The translations under genes and the position numbers were made by a program. The notes under the pieces were generated by a model. The model saw nothing but the letters and a program-made list of their open reading frames with translations. It had not been told where the DNA came from and made no database searches. Below are positions 46,219 through 53,698 of a DNA stretch of 64,000 nucleotides, piece by piece. The stretch's first letter is position 1; the number at the start of each line of letters is the position of its first letter. This DNA comes from Actinacidiphila sp965342175. GTDB taxonomy: Bacteria; Actinomycetota; Actinomycetes; Streptomycetales; Streptomycetaceae. The stretch covers positions 12,216-76,215 of the forward strand of contig NZ_CBDRBL010000028.1 of the NCBI RefSeq assembly GCF_965342175.1, read 5' to 3'.

Positions 46219-47361
46219 GTGAAGGCCGTCGTTTACAAAGGACCGTTCGAAGTAGCCGTCGAAGAAGTCGAGAATCCGCGCCTGCAGCACCCCAACGACG
46301 TGATCGTCAGGGTGACATCCACCGCGATCTGCGGCTCTGACCTGCACATGTACGAGGGCCGGACCGCCGCGGAGCCCGGCATCGTCTTCGGCCACGAGAA
46401 CCTGGGAATCATCGACCAGGTCGGCGAGGGGGTCACCACCCTCAAGCAGGGCGACCGCGTGGTCATGCCCTTCAACGTCGCCTGCGGATTCTGCAAGAAC
46501 TGCTCGGCGGGTTTCACCGGCTTCTGCCTCACGGTCAATCCGGGGTTTGCCGGAGGCGCTTACGGCTATGTGGCCATGGGCCCCTGGCCGGGCGGTCAGG
46601 CGGAATACGTGCGCGTACCGTACGCGGACTTCAACTGTCTGAAACTGCCGGAGGGCACCGCCAACGAATCCGACTTCGTGCTCCTGGCCGACATCTTCCC
46701 GACCGGCTACCACGGGTGCGAACTCGCTCAGGTATCGCCCGGCGAAAGCGTCTCCGTGTACGGCGGCGGCCCGGTCGGGCTGATGGCCGCGTACTCGGCG
46801 TTGCTGCGCGGGGCGGCCAGGGTGTTCGTCGTGGACCGCGTGCAGGAGCGACTGCAGAAGGCCGAGGAGATCGGCGCCATCCCGATCGACTTCACCAAGG
46901 GCAACCCGGTGGAGCAGATCAAGGAGCACACGAACGGCGAGGGCACCGACAAGGGAGTCGACGCGGTCGGCTACCAGGCCCAGGCCGGTGGCGCGAACCA
47001 CGAGGAGCCGGCAGCGGTGCTGAACTCGCTGATCGACACCGTGCGCCCCACCGGAGCCCTCGGCATCCCCGGCCTGTACGTGCCGTCGGACCCCGGAGGC
47101 CCGGACGAGCAGGCCAGGAGCGGCCGGCTGCTGGTCGCCATCGGCCGGCTCTTCGAGAAGGGCCTGCGGGTGGGGACCGGGCAGTGCAACGTCAAGCGCT
47201 ACAACCGGCAGCTGCGCGACATGATCATCGAGGGTCGCGCCCGCCCGAGCTTCGTGGTCTCCCACGAGCTGCCCCTGGCGGACGCGCCGTCGGCGTACGA
47301 CAAGTTCGACAAGCGCATCGAGGGCTACACCAAGGTCGTCCTCCACCCGGGTCAGGGCTGA
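46219..47361 (+). CDS. Glutathione-independent formaldehyde dehydrogenase-like zinc enzyme
   Basis: 380 residues of the zinc-dependent medium-chain dehydrogenase family. ICGSDLHMYEGR and GHENLGII provide catalytic zinc ligands, CGFCKNCSAGFTGFC a structural zinc cluster, and YGGGPVGLMAAYSALL the NAD site. The AYGYVAMGPWPGGQAEYVRV segment and the long insert near the end are typical of Pseudomonas-type FdhA (formaldehyde dismutase relatives). It probably detoxifies formaldehyde or a related aldehyde with bound NAD. GGAGGTG precedes GTG 46219. Confidence 0.9.
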   Translation: MKAVVYKGPFEVAVEEVENPRLQHPNDVIVRVTSTAICGSDLHMYEGRTAAEPGIVFGHENLGIIDQVGEGVTTLKQGDRVVMPFNVACGFCKNCSAGFTGFCLTVNPGFAGGAYGYVAMGPWPGGQAEYVRVPYADFNCLKLPEGTANESDFVLLADIFPTGYHGCELAQVSPGESVSVYGGGPVGLMAAYSALLRGAARVFVVDRVQERLQKAEEIGAIPIDFTKGNPVEQIKEHTNGEGTDKGVDAVGYQAQAGGANHEEPAAVLNSLIDTVRPTGALGIPGLYVPSDPGGPDEQARSGRLLVAIGRLFEKGLRVGTGQCNVKRYNRQLRDMIIEGRARPSFVVSHELPLADAPSAYDKFDKRIEGYTKVVLHPGQG

Positions 47362-47476
47362 CCACCGGGTCGAGGCCGACCACCGGGGCGGGACCGACCG
47401 CCCGCACAGAGGTGACCGCTCAGCGGCATGGCGAGGCGCCGACTGACCGCACCCGCCGATCGCGCCCAGGGCCCGG

Positions 47477-47722
47477 CTAGCAGCTCTCCGGGTCCTGGGC
47501 GTGAGCGCCGTACGGGCGGGAGGGGCCGACCTCCTCCAGGGTGTACGTGTAGAGGTCGAACTCCACCAGCCCGTCCGCGTCCGTGGTCACCCGCGGCGGG
47601 CGGGTCCCCGGATACCGGGAGGCGATGACGTCGGCGACCCTGTGGGCGGTCGCCGCGTCGGCTGCGGCGATGCGCACACGCGCCACGCCCGGTTCGTACA
47701 ACGGTCCCAGTTTTCCGGTCAT
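47477..47722 (-). CDS. Small hypothetical protein
   Basis: 81 residues. YEPGVARVRIAAADAATAHR, VADVIASRYPG and VEFDLYTYTLEEVGPSRPYG suggest an alpha/beta ferredoxin-like fold without metal ligands. ATG 47722 has AAGGGGAG at good spacing. I do not recognise it. It lies 109 bases beyond the 3' end of the DUF397 gene on the same strand, so joint transcription is possible. Confidence 0.65.
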   Translation of the reverse strand: MTGKLGPLYEPGVARVRIAAADAATAHRVADVIASRYPGTRPPRVTTDADGLVEFDLYTYTLEEVGPSRPYGAHAQDPESC

Positions 47723-47830
47723 GCTGCTCCCCTTGTCACGCACCCGGCGGCGCTTTACCCCTGGAGACAGCCCGTTGGTCGTCGCGGTTGCCCGCGCGGG
47801 CTGCGTGCACTCGAAGACGTCGTCCCGGGC

Positions 47831-48070
47831 TCAGGACAACAGGAAGTCCGCCTTCCCGTCCTTGGCCCCCTGGATGAACATCCTGATCTCGTGGTCCGTG
47901 TAGATGAGGGCCGGCCCGTCGGGGTCGGTGGACTGCCGCAGTGCGACCCTGCCGTCGGCCAGTTTCATGGCCTCCACGCAGCTGCCCCCGTTGCCGCCGC
48001 TCCACGGCTTGTGCCAGCCCTCGGTGCCGAGGTCGCGGGCGCGCATGCCGTTGTATATGCGGTCGTCCAT
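47831..48070 (-). CDS. DUF397 protein
   Basis: 79 residues. WHKPWSGGNGGSCVEAMKLA and VALRQSTDPDGPALIYTDHE are the family signature (SSxSGxxGxCVEVA, RDSKxPxGP, FxxFLxGAKxGxF). DUF397 proteins pair with XRE/DUF5753 regulators, as in the whiJ locus of Streptomyces, where they modulate DNA binding. The gene starts five bases after the XRE gene ends, so the pair is co-transcribed. Confidence 0.93.
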   Translation of the reverse strand: MDDRIYNGMRARDLGTEGWHKPWSGGNGGSCVEAMKLADGRVALRQSTDPDGPALIYTDHEIRMFIQGAKDGKADFLLS

Positions 48071-48075
48071 GTGTG

Positions 48076-48939
48076 TCAGATCTCCTTGCGGATGCCATCG
48101 AGGATGGCTGCGGTGCTGTGTGCGGGCGCGGCTTGCGCGCACATCCGGTCGAGCGCCTCGAGGAACGCCGAGACGTCGTCCACGTCGTCCAGGTAGGCGG
48201 CGCCCACCAGGCTCTCGGTGAACACGACGTCCGGCAGCTCGCGGATCTGGAACCGGAAGATGTGGAACGGCCCGTACATCGCCGGGTGCGGCCCGGCGTC
48301 GAAGGGCATGATCTGCAGTCTCACCTGCGGCATCTCGCATGCCTCGGCCAGCCGGTCCAGCTGGGCGCGCATCACGTCGGGGCTGCCGATGGGACGGCGC
48401 AGCACCGTCTCGTCCATCACCACCCACAGCAGCGGGGCGTCCGGCCGGTCGATCCGCGACTGGCGCTCCCGGCGGAGCGCGACCAGGCGCTCGATCTCCT
48501 CCTCGCAGGCCCCGGGGCGGCCGGCCTTCAGCACGGTGCGAGCGTAGTCCTCGGTCTGCAGCAGTCCGGGGACGTAGTGCGGCTCGTAGGCGCGGATGAT
48601 GGCCGCCTCGCCCTCGAGACTGACGAACGCGCTGAACCAGGACGGCAGCACGTCGCGGTAACGGTGCCACCAGCCGGGGCGGTTGCCCTGCCGGGCGAGG
48701 TCGACGAAGGTCGCCGCCTCGGCGGCGTCGACGCCGTACAGCGCCAGCAGTTTCTCCACGTACGGGATGCGCAGGCCGACCTCGGCCTTCTCCATCCGGC
48801 GCACGGTGGCATGGGTGACGTCCAGCTCGCGGGCAGCCTGCTCGTACGAGTAGCCCGCCTTCTCCCGCAGGTCGTGGAGGCGTTTGCCGAGGATCACGCG
48901 GAGGACGGTCGGCGCCCCGCTCGCCCTCGCCTCAGTCAC
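48076..48939 (-). CDS. WhiJ-like XRE regulator with DUF5753
   Basis: 287 residues. The N-terminal helix-turn-helix (ILGKRLHDLREKAGYSYEQA, DVTHATVRRMEKAE) is followed from about residue 90 by DUF5753 (YVPGLLQTEDYARTVLKAG, WVVMDETVLRR, GPFHIFRF). GTG 48939 is preceded by GGGAG. It is divergent from an ATPase gene and followed by DUF397, the arrangement of development-related WhiJ/AbaA-type loci. It probably represses the shared intergenic promoter region 48940-49061. Confidence 0.93.
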   Translation of the reverse strand: MTEARASGAPTVLRVILGKRLHDLREKAGYSYEQAARELDVTHATVRRMEKAEVGLRIPYVEKLLALYGVDAAEAATFVDLARQGNRPGWWHRYRDVLPSWFSAFVSLEGEAAIIRAYEPHYVPGLLQTEDYARTVLKAGRPGACEEEIERLVALRRERQSRIDRPDAPLLWVVMDETVLRRPIGSPDVMRAQLDRLAEACEMPQVRLQIMPFDAGPHPAMYGPFHIFRFQIRELPDVVFTESLVGAAYLDDVDDVSAFLEALDRMCAQAAPAHSTAAILDGIRKEI

Positions 48940-49061
48940 GCTGCAACTCCCGCATGGCAGCAGTGTGCCATGTCAGGAATGGAAGCCACACCCTGATACT
49001 GGCGATTATGTAATTTGCAGAATGACCCTTGCCTTCTGCGCAACCAGTGGCCATAGTTTCC

Positions 49062-49499
49062 GGTGTGCTCTATGCCATCAGTGCCCGGGACACCTTTCGG
49101 CTCCGACTGCCGGCGCAGGCCTCGTCGGTCGGCGTCGCGCGCCGTCAGGTGCGTTCGGCGCTGGGCAGATGGGGGCTCGCCGGACTCGGCGACGACGCCG
49201 GCCTGGTGGTAAGCGAACTCTTCACCAACGCCGTGGTGCACAGCGGCAGCGACAACGTCGCGTGCCTGCTCTGGACGGCGGCCGGCAAACTGCACATCGA
49301 GGTCGTCGACGAGGGACGCGCGCCCGCGGGGCCGCAGGCGCGCACGGCCGCCGACGGCGACGAGAGCGGCCGCGGTCTCGCTCTCGTCGCCCATTTGGCC
49401 GAAGGCTGGGGTGTGCGGCCGCCGGCGCACGGCACCGGTCGCACCGTATGGGCGACCCTCTCCTGCCCCCGCAATGAGGCGCTCCCGCACAGCGGTTGA
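49062..49499 (+). CDS. RsbW-like ATP-binding protein (GHKL ATPase)
   Basis: 145 residues with the histidine-kinase-like ATPase boxes: N box SELFTNAVVHSGS, G1 box VVDEGRAPAG and G2 box GRGLALVAHLAEGWGV. Such proteins act as anti-sigma or regulatory kinases and are regular partners of WhiJ-like/DUF397 genes. GTG 49062 is chosen as a natural domain start; an upstream TTG 49029 is possible. It is divergent from the XRE gene. Confidence 0.88.
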   Translation, partial: GVLYAISARDTFRLRLPAQASSVGVARRQVRSALGRWGLAGLGDDAGLVVSELFTNAVVHSGSDNVACLLWTAAGKLHIEVVDEGRAPAGPQARTAADGDESGRGLALVAHLAEGWGVRPPAHGTGRTVWATLSCPRNEALPHSG

Positions 49500-49793
49500 G
49501 CACGGCACGACGACCCCGGCGGTGTGCGCGGGAAGGGTGGACATCGCCGCGGCACGCCGTGATCGGGATGGTGGCTCTCCGCCGCCGGGCATAGGCTTCT
49601 CCCGACGGAAAGGCCTTCGGGGGAGCACCGACACCCCCCTGTCTCCGCCCCGGGAGGAACCGCTCACCGCGGTCCCCGCCCGGTTCCGCAACCGGCGCCA
49701 CCGCGTCCGCTCAGCCCTCAAGCCCCACCGGGCGGTCGGCGTCCGGCAGCGGCCGGCCCGGCGTCCGGCTCACCCGACGCGAAGGAGTGCGCG

Positions 49794-49967
49794 GTGACAC
49801 CCGAGAAGTCCACGCGGAACCAGCTCCCCACGGAGCCTGACGATCAGCCCGCCGCGCAGCAGCGGCAGTTGCGCAACCTGGACGTCTGGGCCAGGTCCGC
49901 GCCGATCCGGCTGGCCGGTTACGAGGACGACCTGAGCGAATCGCACATCCTGCGCGGTATCGACTGA
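49794..49967 (+). CDS. 57-residue hypothetical protein
   Basis: GTG start with AAGGAG at 49782-49787. The protein reads MTPEKSTRNQLPTEPDDQPA, QQRQLRNLDVWARSAPIRLA, GYEDDLSESHILRGID. The composition is normal for a real protein, and the ribosome site is nearly ideal. No family is recognised. The C-terminus is acidic with a conserved-looking end. It converges with a broken ferredoxin-like copy. The 49500-49793 gap upstream shows nothing else. Confidence 0.6.
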   Translation: MTPEKSTRNQLPTEPDDQPAAQQRQLRNLDVWARSAPIRLAGYEDDLSESHILRGID

Positions 49968-50023
49968 CGCTCCGGCGCTGCTGGTTCACGGGCCGTATGG
50001 GCGGCGACGCCCGTACGGCTCCC

Positions 50024-50172
50024 CGCCCCTCCGGCGACGGCTGCACCACCACCACGTTCGCCTGCTCGCACGTATCGAGGCACTCGGCGACGCGCACCCG
50101 GCAGATCCCGGCCGGCTCCCGCCGCAACCGGTCGAGTCGACCGCCGTGGCCGCCGCCGGGAACCTTCCCCGC
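50024..50172 (-). pseudogene. Partial duplicate of the neighbouring [2Fe-2S] protein gene
   Basis: This segment matches 50374-50522 at a constant offset of 350 bases with about 90% identity and reads, on the minus strand, HGGRLDRLRREPAGICRVRV and CLDTCEQANVVVVQPSPEG. The start of the gene (CRGCCCGT) and its end are missing, so it is a truncated tandem copy. Confidence 0.8.
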
Positions 50173-50192
50173 GCGAGCCCTGGCGCGCCTCT

Positions 50193-50588
50193 TCAAGGGC
50201 CCGCGTCCCCCGCGCCCACGGCACGCCTGCCGGGCGGCTCCATCGCGTAGAGGTCCAGCACCTCGGGCGCCGCGGCACGGCCCGGTCCCCCCGCCCGCAC
50301 CCAGGCGACGATGTCGTCGACCGCCCCCGCATCGTTGACCAGGCCGAGCCACAGCGGCCGGCCGCCGGCCACGCGCCCCTCCGGCGACGGCTGCACCACC
50401 ATCACGTTCGCCTGCTCGCACATATCGAGGCACTCGGTGACGCGCACCCGGCAGATCGCGGCCAGCTCCCGCCGCAACCGGTCGAGTTGACCGCCGTGGT
50501 CGACACCGGGAATCTTCCCCGTACCGCAGCAGCAGCCCCGGCAGACGGTGACCGTGCAGGCGCTTCGCCCCGGCCCGCCGCCGCTCAT
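50193..50588 (-). CDS. (2Fe-2S) ferredoxin-like, thioredoxin-fold protein
   Basis: 131 residues. VTVCRGCCCGTGK and VTECLDMCEQANVMVVQPSP give the four cysteines of the thioredoxin-like [2Fe-2S] family (C-x10ish-C and C-x3-C). The C-terminal third (LDLYAMEPPGRRAVGAGDAG) is a disordered tail. The ATG overlaps the stop of the PPOX gene, suggesting that it may pass electrons to or from that flavin/F420 enzyme. Confidence 0.85.
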   Translation of the reverse strand: MSGGGPGRSACTVTVCRGCCCGTGKIPGVDHGGQLDRLRRELAAICRVRVTECLDMCEQANVMVVQPSPEGRVAGGRPLWLGLVNDAGAVDDIVAWVRAGGPGRAAAPEVLDLYAMEPPGRRAVGAGDAGP

Positions 50589-50971
50589 GTGAGGGTGATC
50601 CGCACGCCCACCGTGCCCTCGCGGCCGCGGCGCAGCCGGCTGCCGAGGAGGGTCAGCCGGCCCAGCAGCCCGTACTTGCCGGCGACCAGGGCGCGGTAGC
50701 GCTCCGTCTCCCGGGGGCCGAGGATCTCGGCGCGCGCGGGCATCTGCTCCCCCGTGGGGTTGCCGCGTACGTCGCAGGGGCCGACCAGCACGTCGGCTCG
50801 GTTGCGGATCCGCTTGACCTTGCCGGAGTCCGCCGCGGTCCACGCGCCGAGCGCCTCGCCGTCGCGGACCACCCAGACCGGCGTGGGGACGGCGCGGCCG
50901 TCCCTCCGGTAGGTGGTGACCAACAGGTACTTGCCCGCCGCGAGCCGGGCGGACGCTCCGTCCTCGATCAT
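50585..50971 (-). CDS. PPOX-class F420-dependent oxidoreductase
   Basis: 128 residues, split beta-barrel flavin/F420-binding family. YLLVTTYRRDGRAVPTPVWV, GAWTAADSGKVKRIRNRADV and VGPCDVRGNP are standard for the actinobacterial branch that uses deazaflavin F420. It would reduce a small unsaturated or quinone-like substrate, identity unknown. It is coupled to the [2Fe-2S] protein by a four-base overlap. Confidence 0.9.
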   Translation of the reverse strand: MIEDGASARLAAGKYLLVTTYRRDGRAVPTPVWVVRDGEALGAWTAADSGKVKRIRNRADVLVGPCDVRGNPTGEQMPARAEILGPRETERYRALVAGKYGLLGRLTLLGSRLRRGREGTVGVRITLT

Positions 50972-50980
50972 GGCCCCAGG

Positions 50981-51487
50981 CTACGCGGAAACGGCCACCT
51001 CGGCCGGTTCCTGGAGCGCCTTGCCCAGGCACACGCTGAGCGGACTGTCCCTGTAGTGGCCGAACTTGGGCACCGGCGTGTAGCCGCAGGAAGCGTAGAG
51101 GGCGATCGCCTCAGGCTGCTCCTGCCCCGTCTCCAGGACCATCCGCCTGCGGCCCGCCGCGGCGGCGCCGGCCTCCAGCGCGGCCAGCATCCGGCGCGCG
51201 AAGCCCCGGCCGCGGGCCTCGGGCACCACATACATCCGCTTGACCTCGGCGTCGCCGTCCTCAAAGCCCTCCGGGGAGGCGTCCTGGCCGCGCCAGCCGC
51301 CGGTCGCCACGGGGACGCCGTCGAGGTAGCCGACCATGAATTCGCCCTGGCCGCCGTCGAAGTGGTCGGCGTCCATCGCGGTCTCGTCGGGCCCCCCGTA
51401 CCGCCGCACGTACTCCTGCTGCACCTGCTCGGTCAGCAGCACGGCGTCGGGGTGGTCGTAGCGCGTCTTCCTGATCTCCACCCGCAT
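50981..51487 (-). CDS. GNAT acetyltransferase
   Basis: 168 residues. The acetyl-CoA loop is VKRMYVVPEARGRGFARRML (RGRGFA fits R/QxxGxG/A), and ALYASCGYTPVPKFGHY forms the last strand. It transfers an acetyl group to an amine of unknown identity. There is little 5' leader or ribosome site (the ATG at 51487 faces the exoIII gene 66 bases away), so it may be leaderless. Confidence 0.88.
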   Translation of the reverse strand: MRVEIRKTRYDHPDAVLLTEQVQQEYVRRYGGPDETAMDADHFDGGQGEFMVGYLDGVPVATGGWRGQDASPEGFEDGDAEVKRMYVVPEARGRGFARRMLAALEAGAAAAGRRRMVLETGQEQPEAIALYASCGYTPVPKFGHYRDSPLSVCLGKALQEPAEVAVSA

Positions 51488-51553
51488 ATCGTACGGGTGT
51501 GCGGCCTACGCCCCGGTACGGGCACCCTCCGGAGGGCCGGTATCGTCCCCGTC

Positions 51554-52354
51554 ATGCTCACCGTGACCACCGTGAACGTGAACGGGCTGCGCGCTGCGGC
51601 CAAGAAGGGCTTCCTCCCCTGGCTGGAGGCGACCACGGCCGACGTGGTATGCCTGCAGGAAGTCCGCGCCGAGGCCGCGCAACTGCCCGCGGAGGTCCGC
51701 GCCCCCGAGGGCTGGCACGTGCTCCATGCTCCGGCGGCGGCGAAGGGCCGGGCGGGGGTGGCCCTCTACTCGCGGCGGGAACCGGACGCGCGACGGGTCG
51801 GGTTCGGCTCGCAGGAGTTCGACGGCTCCGGCCGCTACGCGGAGATCGACCTGCCCGGTGTCACGGTCGCCAGCCTCTACCTCCCCTCCGGCGAGGTCGG
51901 CACCGAGCGCCAGGAGGAGAAGGAGCGCTTCATGGCAGCGTTCCTCGGGCACCTGGTCAGGCTGCGCGAGAAGGCCGCAGCGGACGGACGCGAGGTGCTG
52001 GTCTGCGGTGACTGGAACATCGCGCACACCGAACGCGACCTGAGGAACTGGCGGGCCAACCAGAAGAACGCCGGCTTCCTCCCGGAGGAGCGGGCCTGGC
52101 TCTCCCGCGTCTACGACGAGGCCGGCTACACCGACGTCGTGCGCCACCTCACCCCGGACGGCGAGGGCCCGTACACATGGTGGTCCTACCGCGGGCGCGC
52201 CTTCGACAACGACAGCGGCTGGCGGATCGACCTGCACGTCGCCACCCGGGGCCTGGCGGCCCGGGCGGCGTGGACCCGGGTCGAGCGTGCGGCCACCCAC
52301 CCCGAGCGCTGGTCCGACCACGCCCCGGTGACGGTGGCCTACGATCTCGGCTGA
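51554..52354 (+). CDS. xthA: Exodeoxyribonuclease III
   Basis: 266 residues of the AP endonuclease/exonuclease III family. VNVNGLRAAAKKGFL, CLQEVRAE, GDWNIAHTERDLRNW, GPYTWWSYRG and WSDHAPV are the catalytic signatures (metal Glu, Asp-Asn pair, terminal Asp-His). It repairs abasic sites and 3' blocked ends in DNA. Its stop codon lies inside the left arm of a hairpin shared with the convergent gene. Confidence 0.94.
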   Translation: MLTVTTVNVNGLRAAAKKGFLPWLEATTADVVCLQEVRAEAAQLPAEVRAPEGWHVLHAPAAAKGRAGVALYSRREPDARRVGFGSQEFDGSGRYAEIDLPGVTVASLYLPSGEVGTERQEEKERFMAAFLGHLVRLREKAAADGREVLVCGDWNIAHTERDLRNWRANQKNAGFLPEERAWLSRVYDEAGYTDVVRHLTPDGEGPYTWWSYRGRAFDNDSGWRIDLHVATRGLAARAAWTRVERAATHPERWSDHAPVTVAYDLG

Positions 52355-52396
52355 CCGGGGAGCGGGCAGTGCGCGGCGGAGCTGCCTGCCCGGTCA
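52352..52396. terminator. Bidirectional hairpin formed over two convergent stop codons
   Basis: TGACCGGG (52352-52359) and CCCGGTCA (52389-52396) are complementary. The first contains the exoIII stop and the second the stop of the convergent hypothetical gene. An inner GGGCAG/CTGCC pairing can extend the stem. Confidence 0.6.
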
Positions 52397-52846
52397 TCGG
52401 GACCAGCCCCGCGGATCCGCGTCGTACAGGGCGCATCTCGCCTGCCACCGGGCGAATCCATCGGTGATGTCATCGGGCGAGTGGCACCACTCGCCCTCAC
52501 CGGATGAGCCATGCCAGACGACGCCGGGACGGCCTGGATCCCGGCAGAGGTCGAAACCGTGCAGGTACTGCAGAGCCATTCCGACCAGAGGGTCCTCGAA
52601 ATCCGCGTCTGCCCCCTCGCCCTCCACCCATGGAGTCGCCCACGCATGAACGGCCTCACGGGTCGCTTCCCGCGCGGCCAGCGCACGCCATTGAGCAGCC
52701 ACTTCGGCACGACCGGGCGGGATCGGCGTCGCATTTTGATCGTCCATGGAGTCACCATCCCAGCCGCTCGAACAAGTGGGCCACCTCGATTCGGCTCATG
52801 ACCGGCCGGACAGGTCCTGGCCCGGCGGGAGCGGGCAGTGCGCGGC
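52359..52846. repeat. Direct repeats flanking the hypothetical gene
   Basis: GGAGCGGGCAGTGCGCGGC is present at 52359-52377 and 52828-52846. Each is preceded by TGACCGG within 30 bases and followed by CATCG and GGGACC. The repeats bracket the gene at 52394-52747. Confidence 0.7.
52394..52747 (-). CDS. Hypothetical protein
   Basis: 117 residues. AREATREAVHAWATPWVEGE, DPLVGMALQYLHGFDLCRD, then WHSPDD-like EWCHSPDDITDGFARWQARC suggest a small helical cytosolic protein with many Trp. It resembles orphan immunity-type proteins in shape, but no family is recognised. It is flanked by copies of a 19-base repeat (52359-52377 and 52828-52846), which may mark a small insertion. Confidence 0.7.
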   Translation of the reverse strand: MDDQNATPIPPGRAEVAAQWRALAAREATREAVHAWATPWVEGEGADADFEDPLVGMALQYLHGFDLCRDPGRPGVVWHGSSGEGEWCHSPDDITDGFARWQARCALYDADPRGWSR

Positions 52847-52926
52847 ACTCGGTGCCATCGTCCGGGACCGCCGGTGGGCGCCGCCGCCGTATCGTCTAGT
52901 CAGCGCCCTTTCCCCGAGGAGTACCC

Positions 52927-53553
52927 ATGGCCCCGCCCGTCGTCCGTTCGCTGCGCGAGCAGATCCGCGAGTACATCGTGGACGGCATCGTCAGCGGGCG
53001 GTGGAGCCCCGGGGAGCGGATCGTCGAGCGGGGCATCGCCACCGAGCTGCAGGTCAGCCAGACGCCCGTACGGGAGGCGCTGCGCGAACTGGAGGTCATG
53101 CGGCTCATCGAGTCGGCCCCGAACAAGGGCGTGCGCGTGCGCCGTATGACCGCCGCGGACCTGGAGGAGATCTACCCGGTGCGGGCCGGCCTGGAGCAGA
53201 TCGCCGCGGAGCTGGCCGCGCCCCGCCTGCGGCAGGAGCTGACGGCTCTGGAGGCCGAGGTCGCCTTGCTGCAGAAGGCGGACGAGGAGGGCGACGCCGG
53301 GGCGCAGGTGCGGCACACCGTGGCCTTCCATCGCGAGCTGGTGCGGGCCTCGGGCAACAGCGTGCTGCTGCACACCTGGGAGTCGCTGGGCATCGAGGTG
53401 TGGACGGCGCTGTCGATCCGCTGGCTCGGCACCCGGCAGCGGCTGTACGCCGAGGAGCACCAGGCGGTGGTGGAGGCCTTCCGCAGGAAGGACCCGCGGG
53501 TCGGCGAGCTGGTCAAGGAGCACGTGCTGGGCTGCGCCCCGCAAGGCGGCTGA
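52927..53553 (+). CDS. GntR-family regulator, FCD subgroup
   Basis: 208 residues. The winged helix occupies 10-75 (LREQIREYIVDGIVSGRWSP, GIATELQVSQTPVREALREL), and the FCD ligand domain follows (EIYPVRAGLEQIAAELAA, FHRELVRASGNSVLLHTWES), with Asp/His metal residues typical for carboxylate sensing. GAGGAG precedes the ATG. It is 145 bases upstream of aceE on the same strand, with the perfect palindrome TGATCGAT-C-ATCGATCA between, so it probably regulates pyruvate dehydrogenase in a PdhR-like way. Confidence 0.92.
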   Translation: MAPPVVRSLREQIREYIVDGIVSGRWSPGERIVERGIATELQVSQTPVREALRELEVMRLIESAPNKGVRVRRMTAADLEEIYPVRAGLEQIAAELAAPRLRQELTALEAEVALLQKADEEGDAGAQVRHTVAFHRELVRASGNSVLLHTWESLGIEVWTALSIRWLGTRQRLYAEEHQAVVEAFRRKDPRVGELVKEHVLGCAPQGG

Positions 53554-53622
53554 GCCGGCTTCGTACACCCGTTCCCCTTGGAGGCCGCGCGGGCTGTCGT
53601 GTGACCCTCGTCACAGGGCATT

Positions 53623-53639
53623 TGATCGATCATCGATCA
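53623..53639 (+). promoter_or_regulatory. Palindromic operator between gntR and aceE
   Basis: TGATCGAT-C-ATCGATCA is a perfect 17-base palindrome 60 bases before the aceE start, in an unusually AT-rich patch. A second one, TGTGG-TG-CCACA, is at 53647-53658. The adjacent GntR/FCD protein is the candidate binder. Confidence 0.65.
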
Positions 53640-53698
53640 CAATTATTGTGGTGCCACAGGGCCCCTGCCCGCACGGACCATCCTGGAAGGCGTTCACC

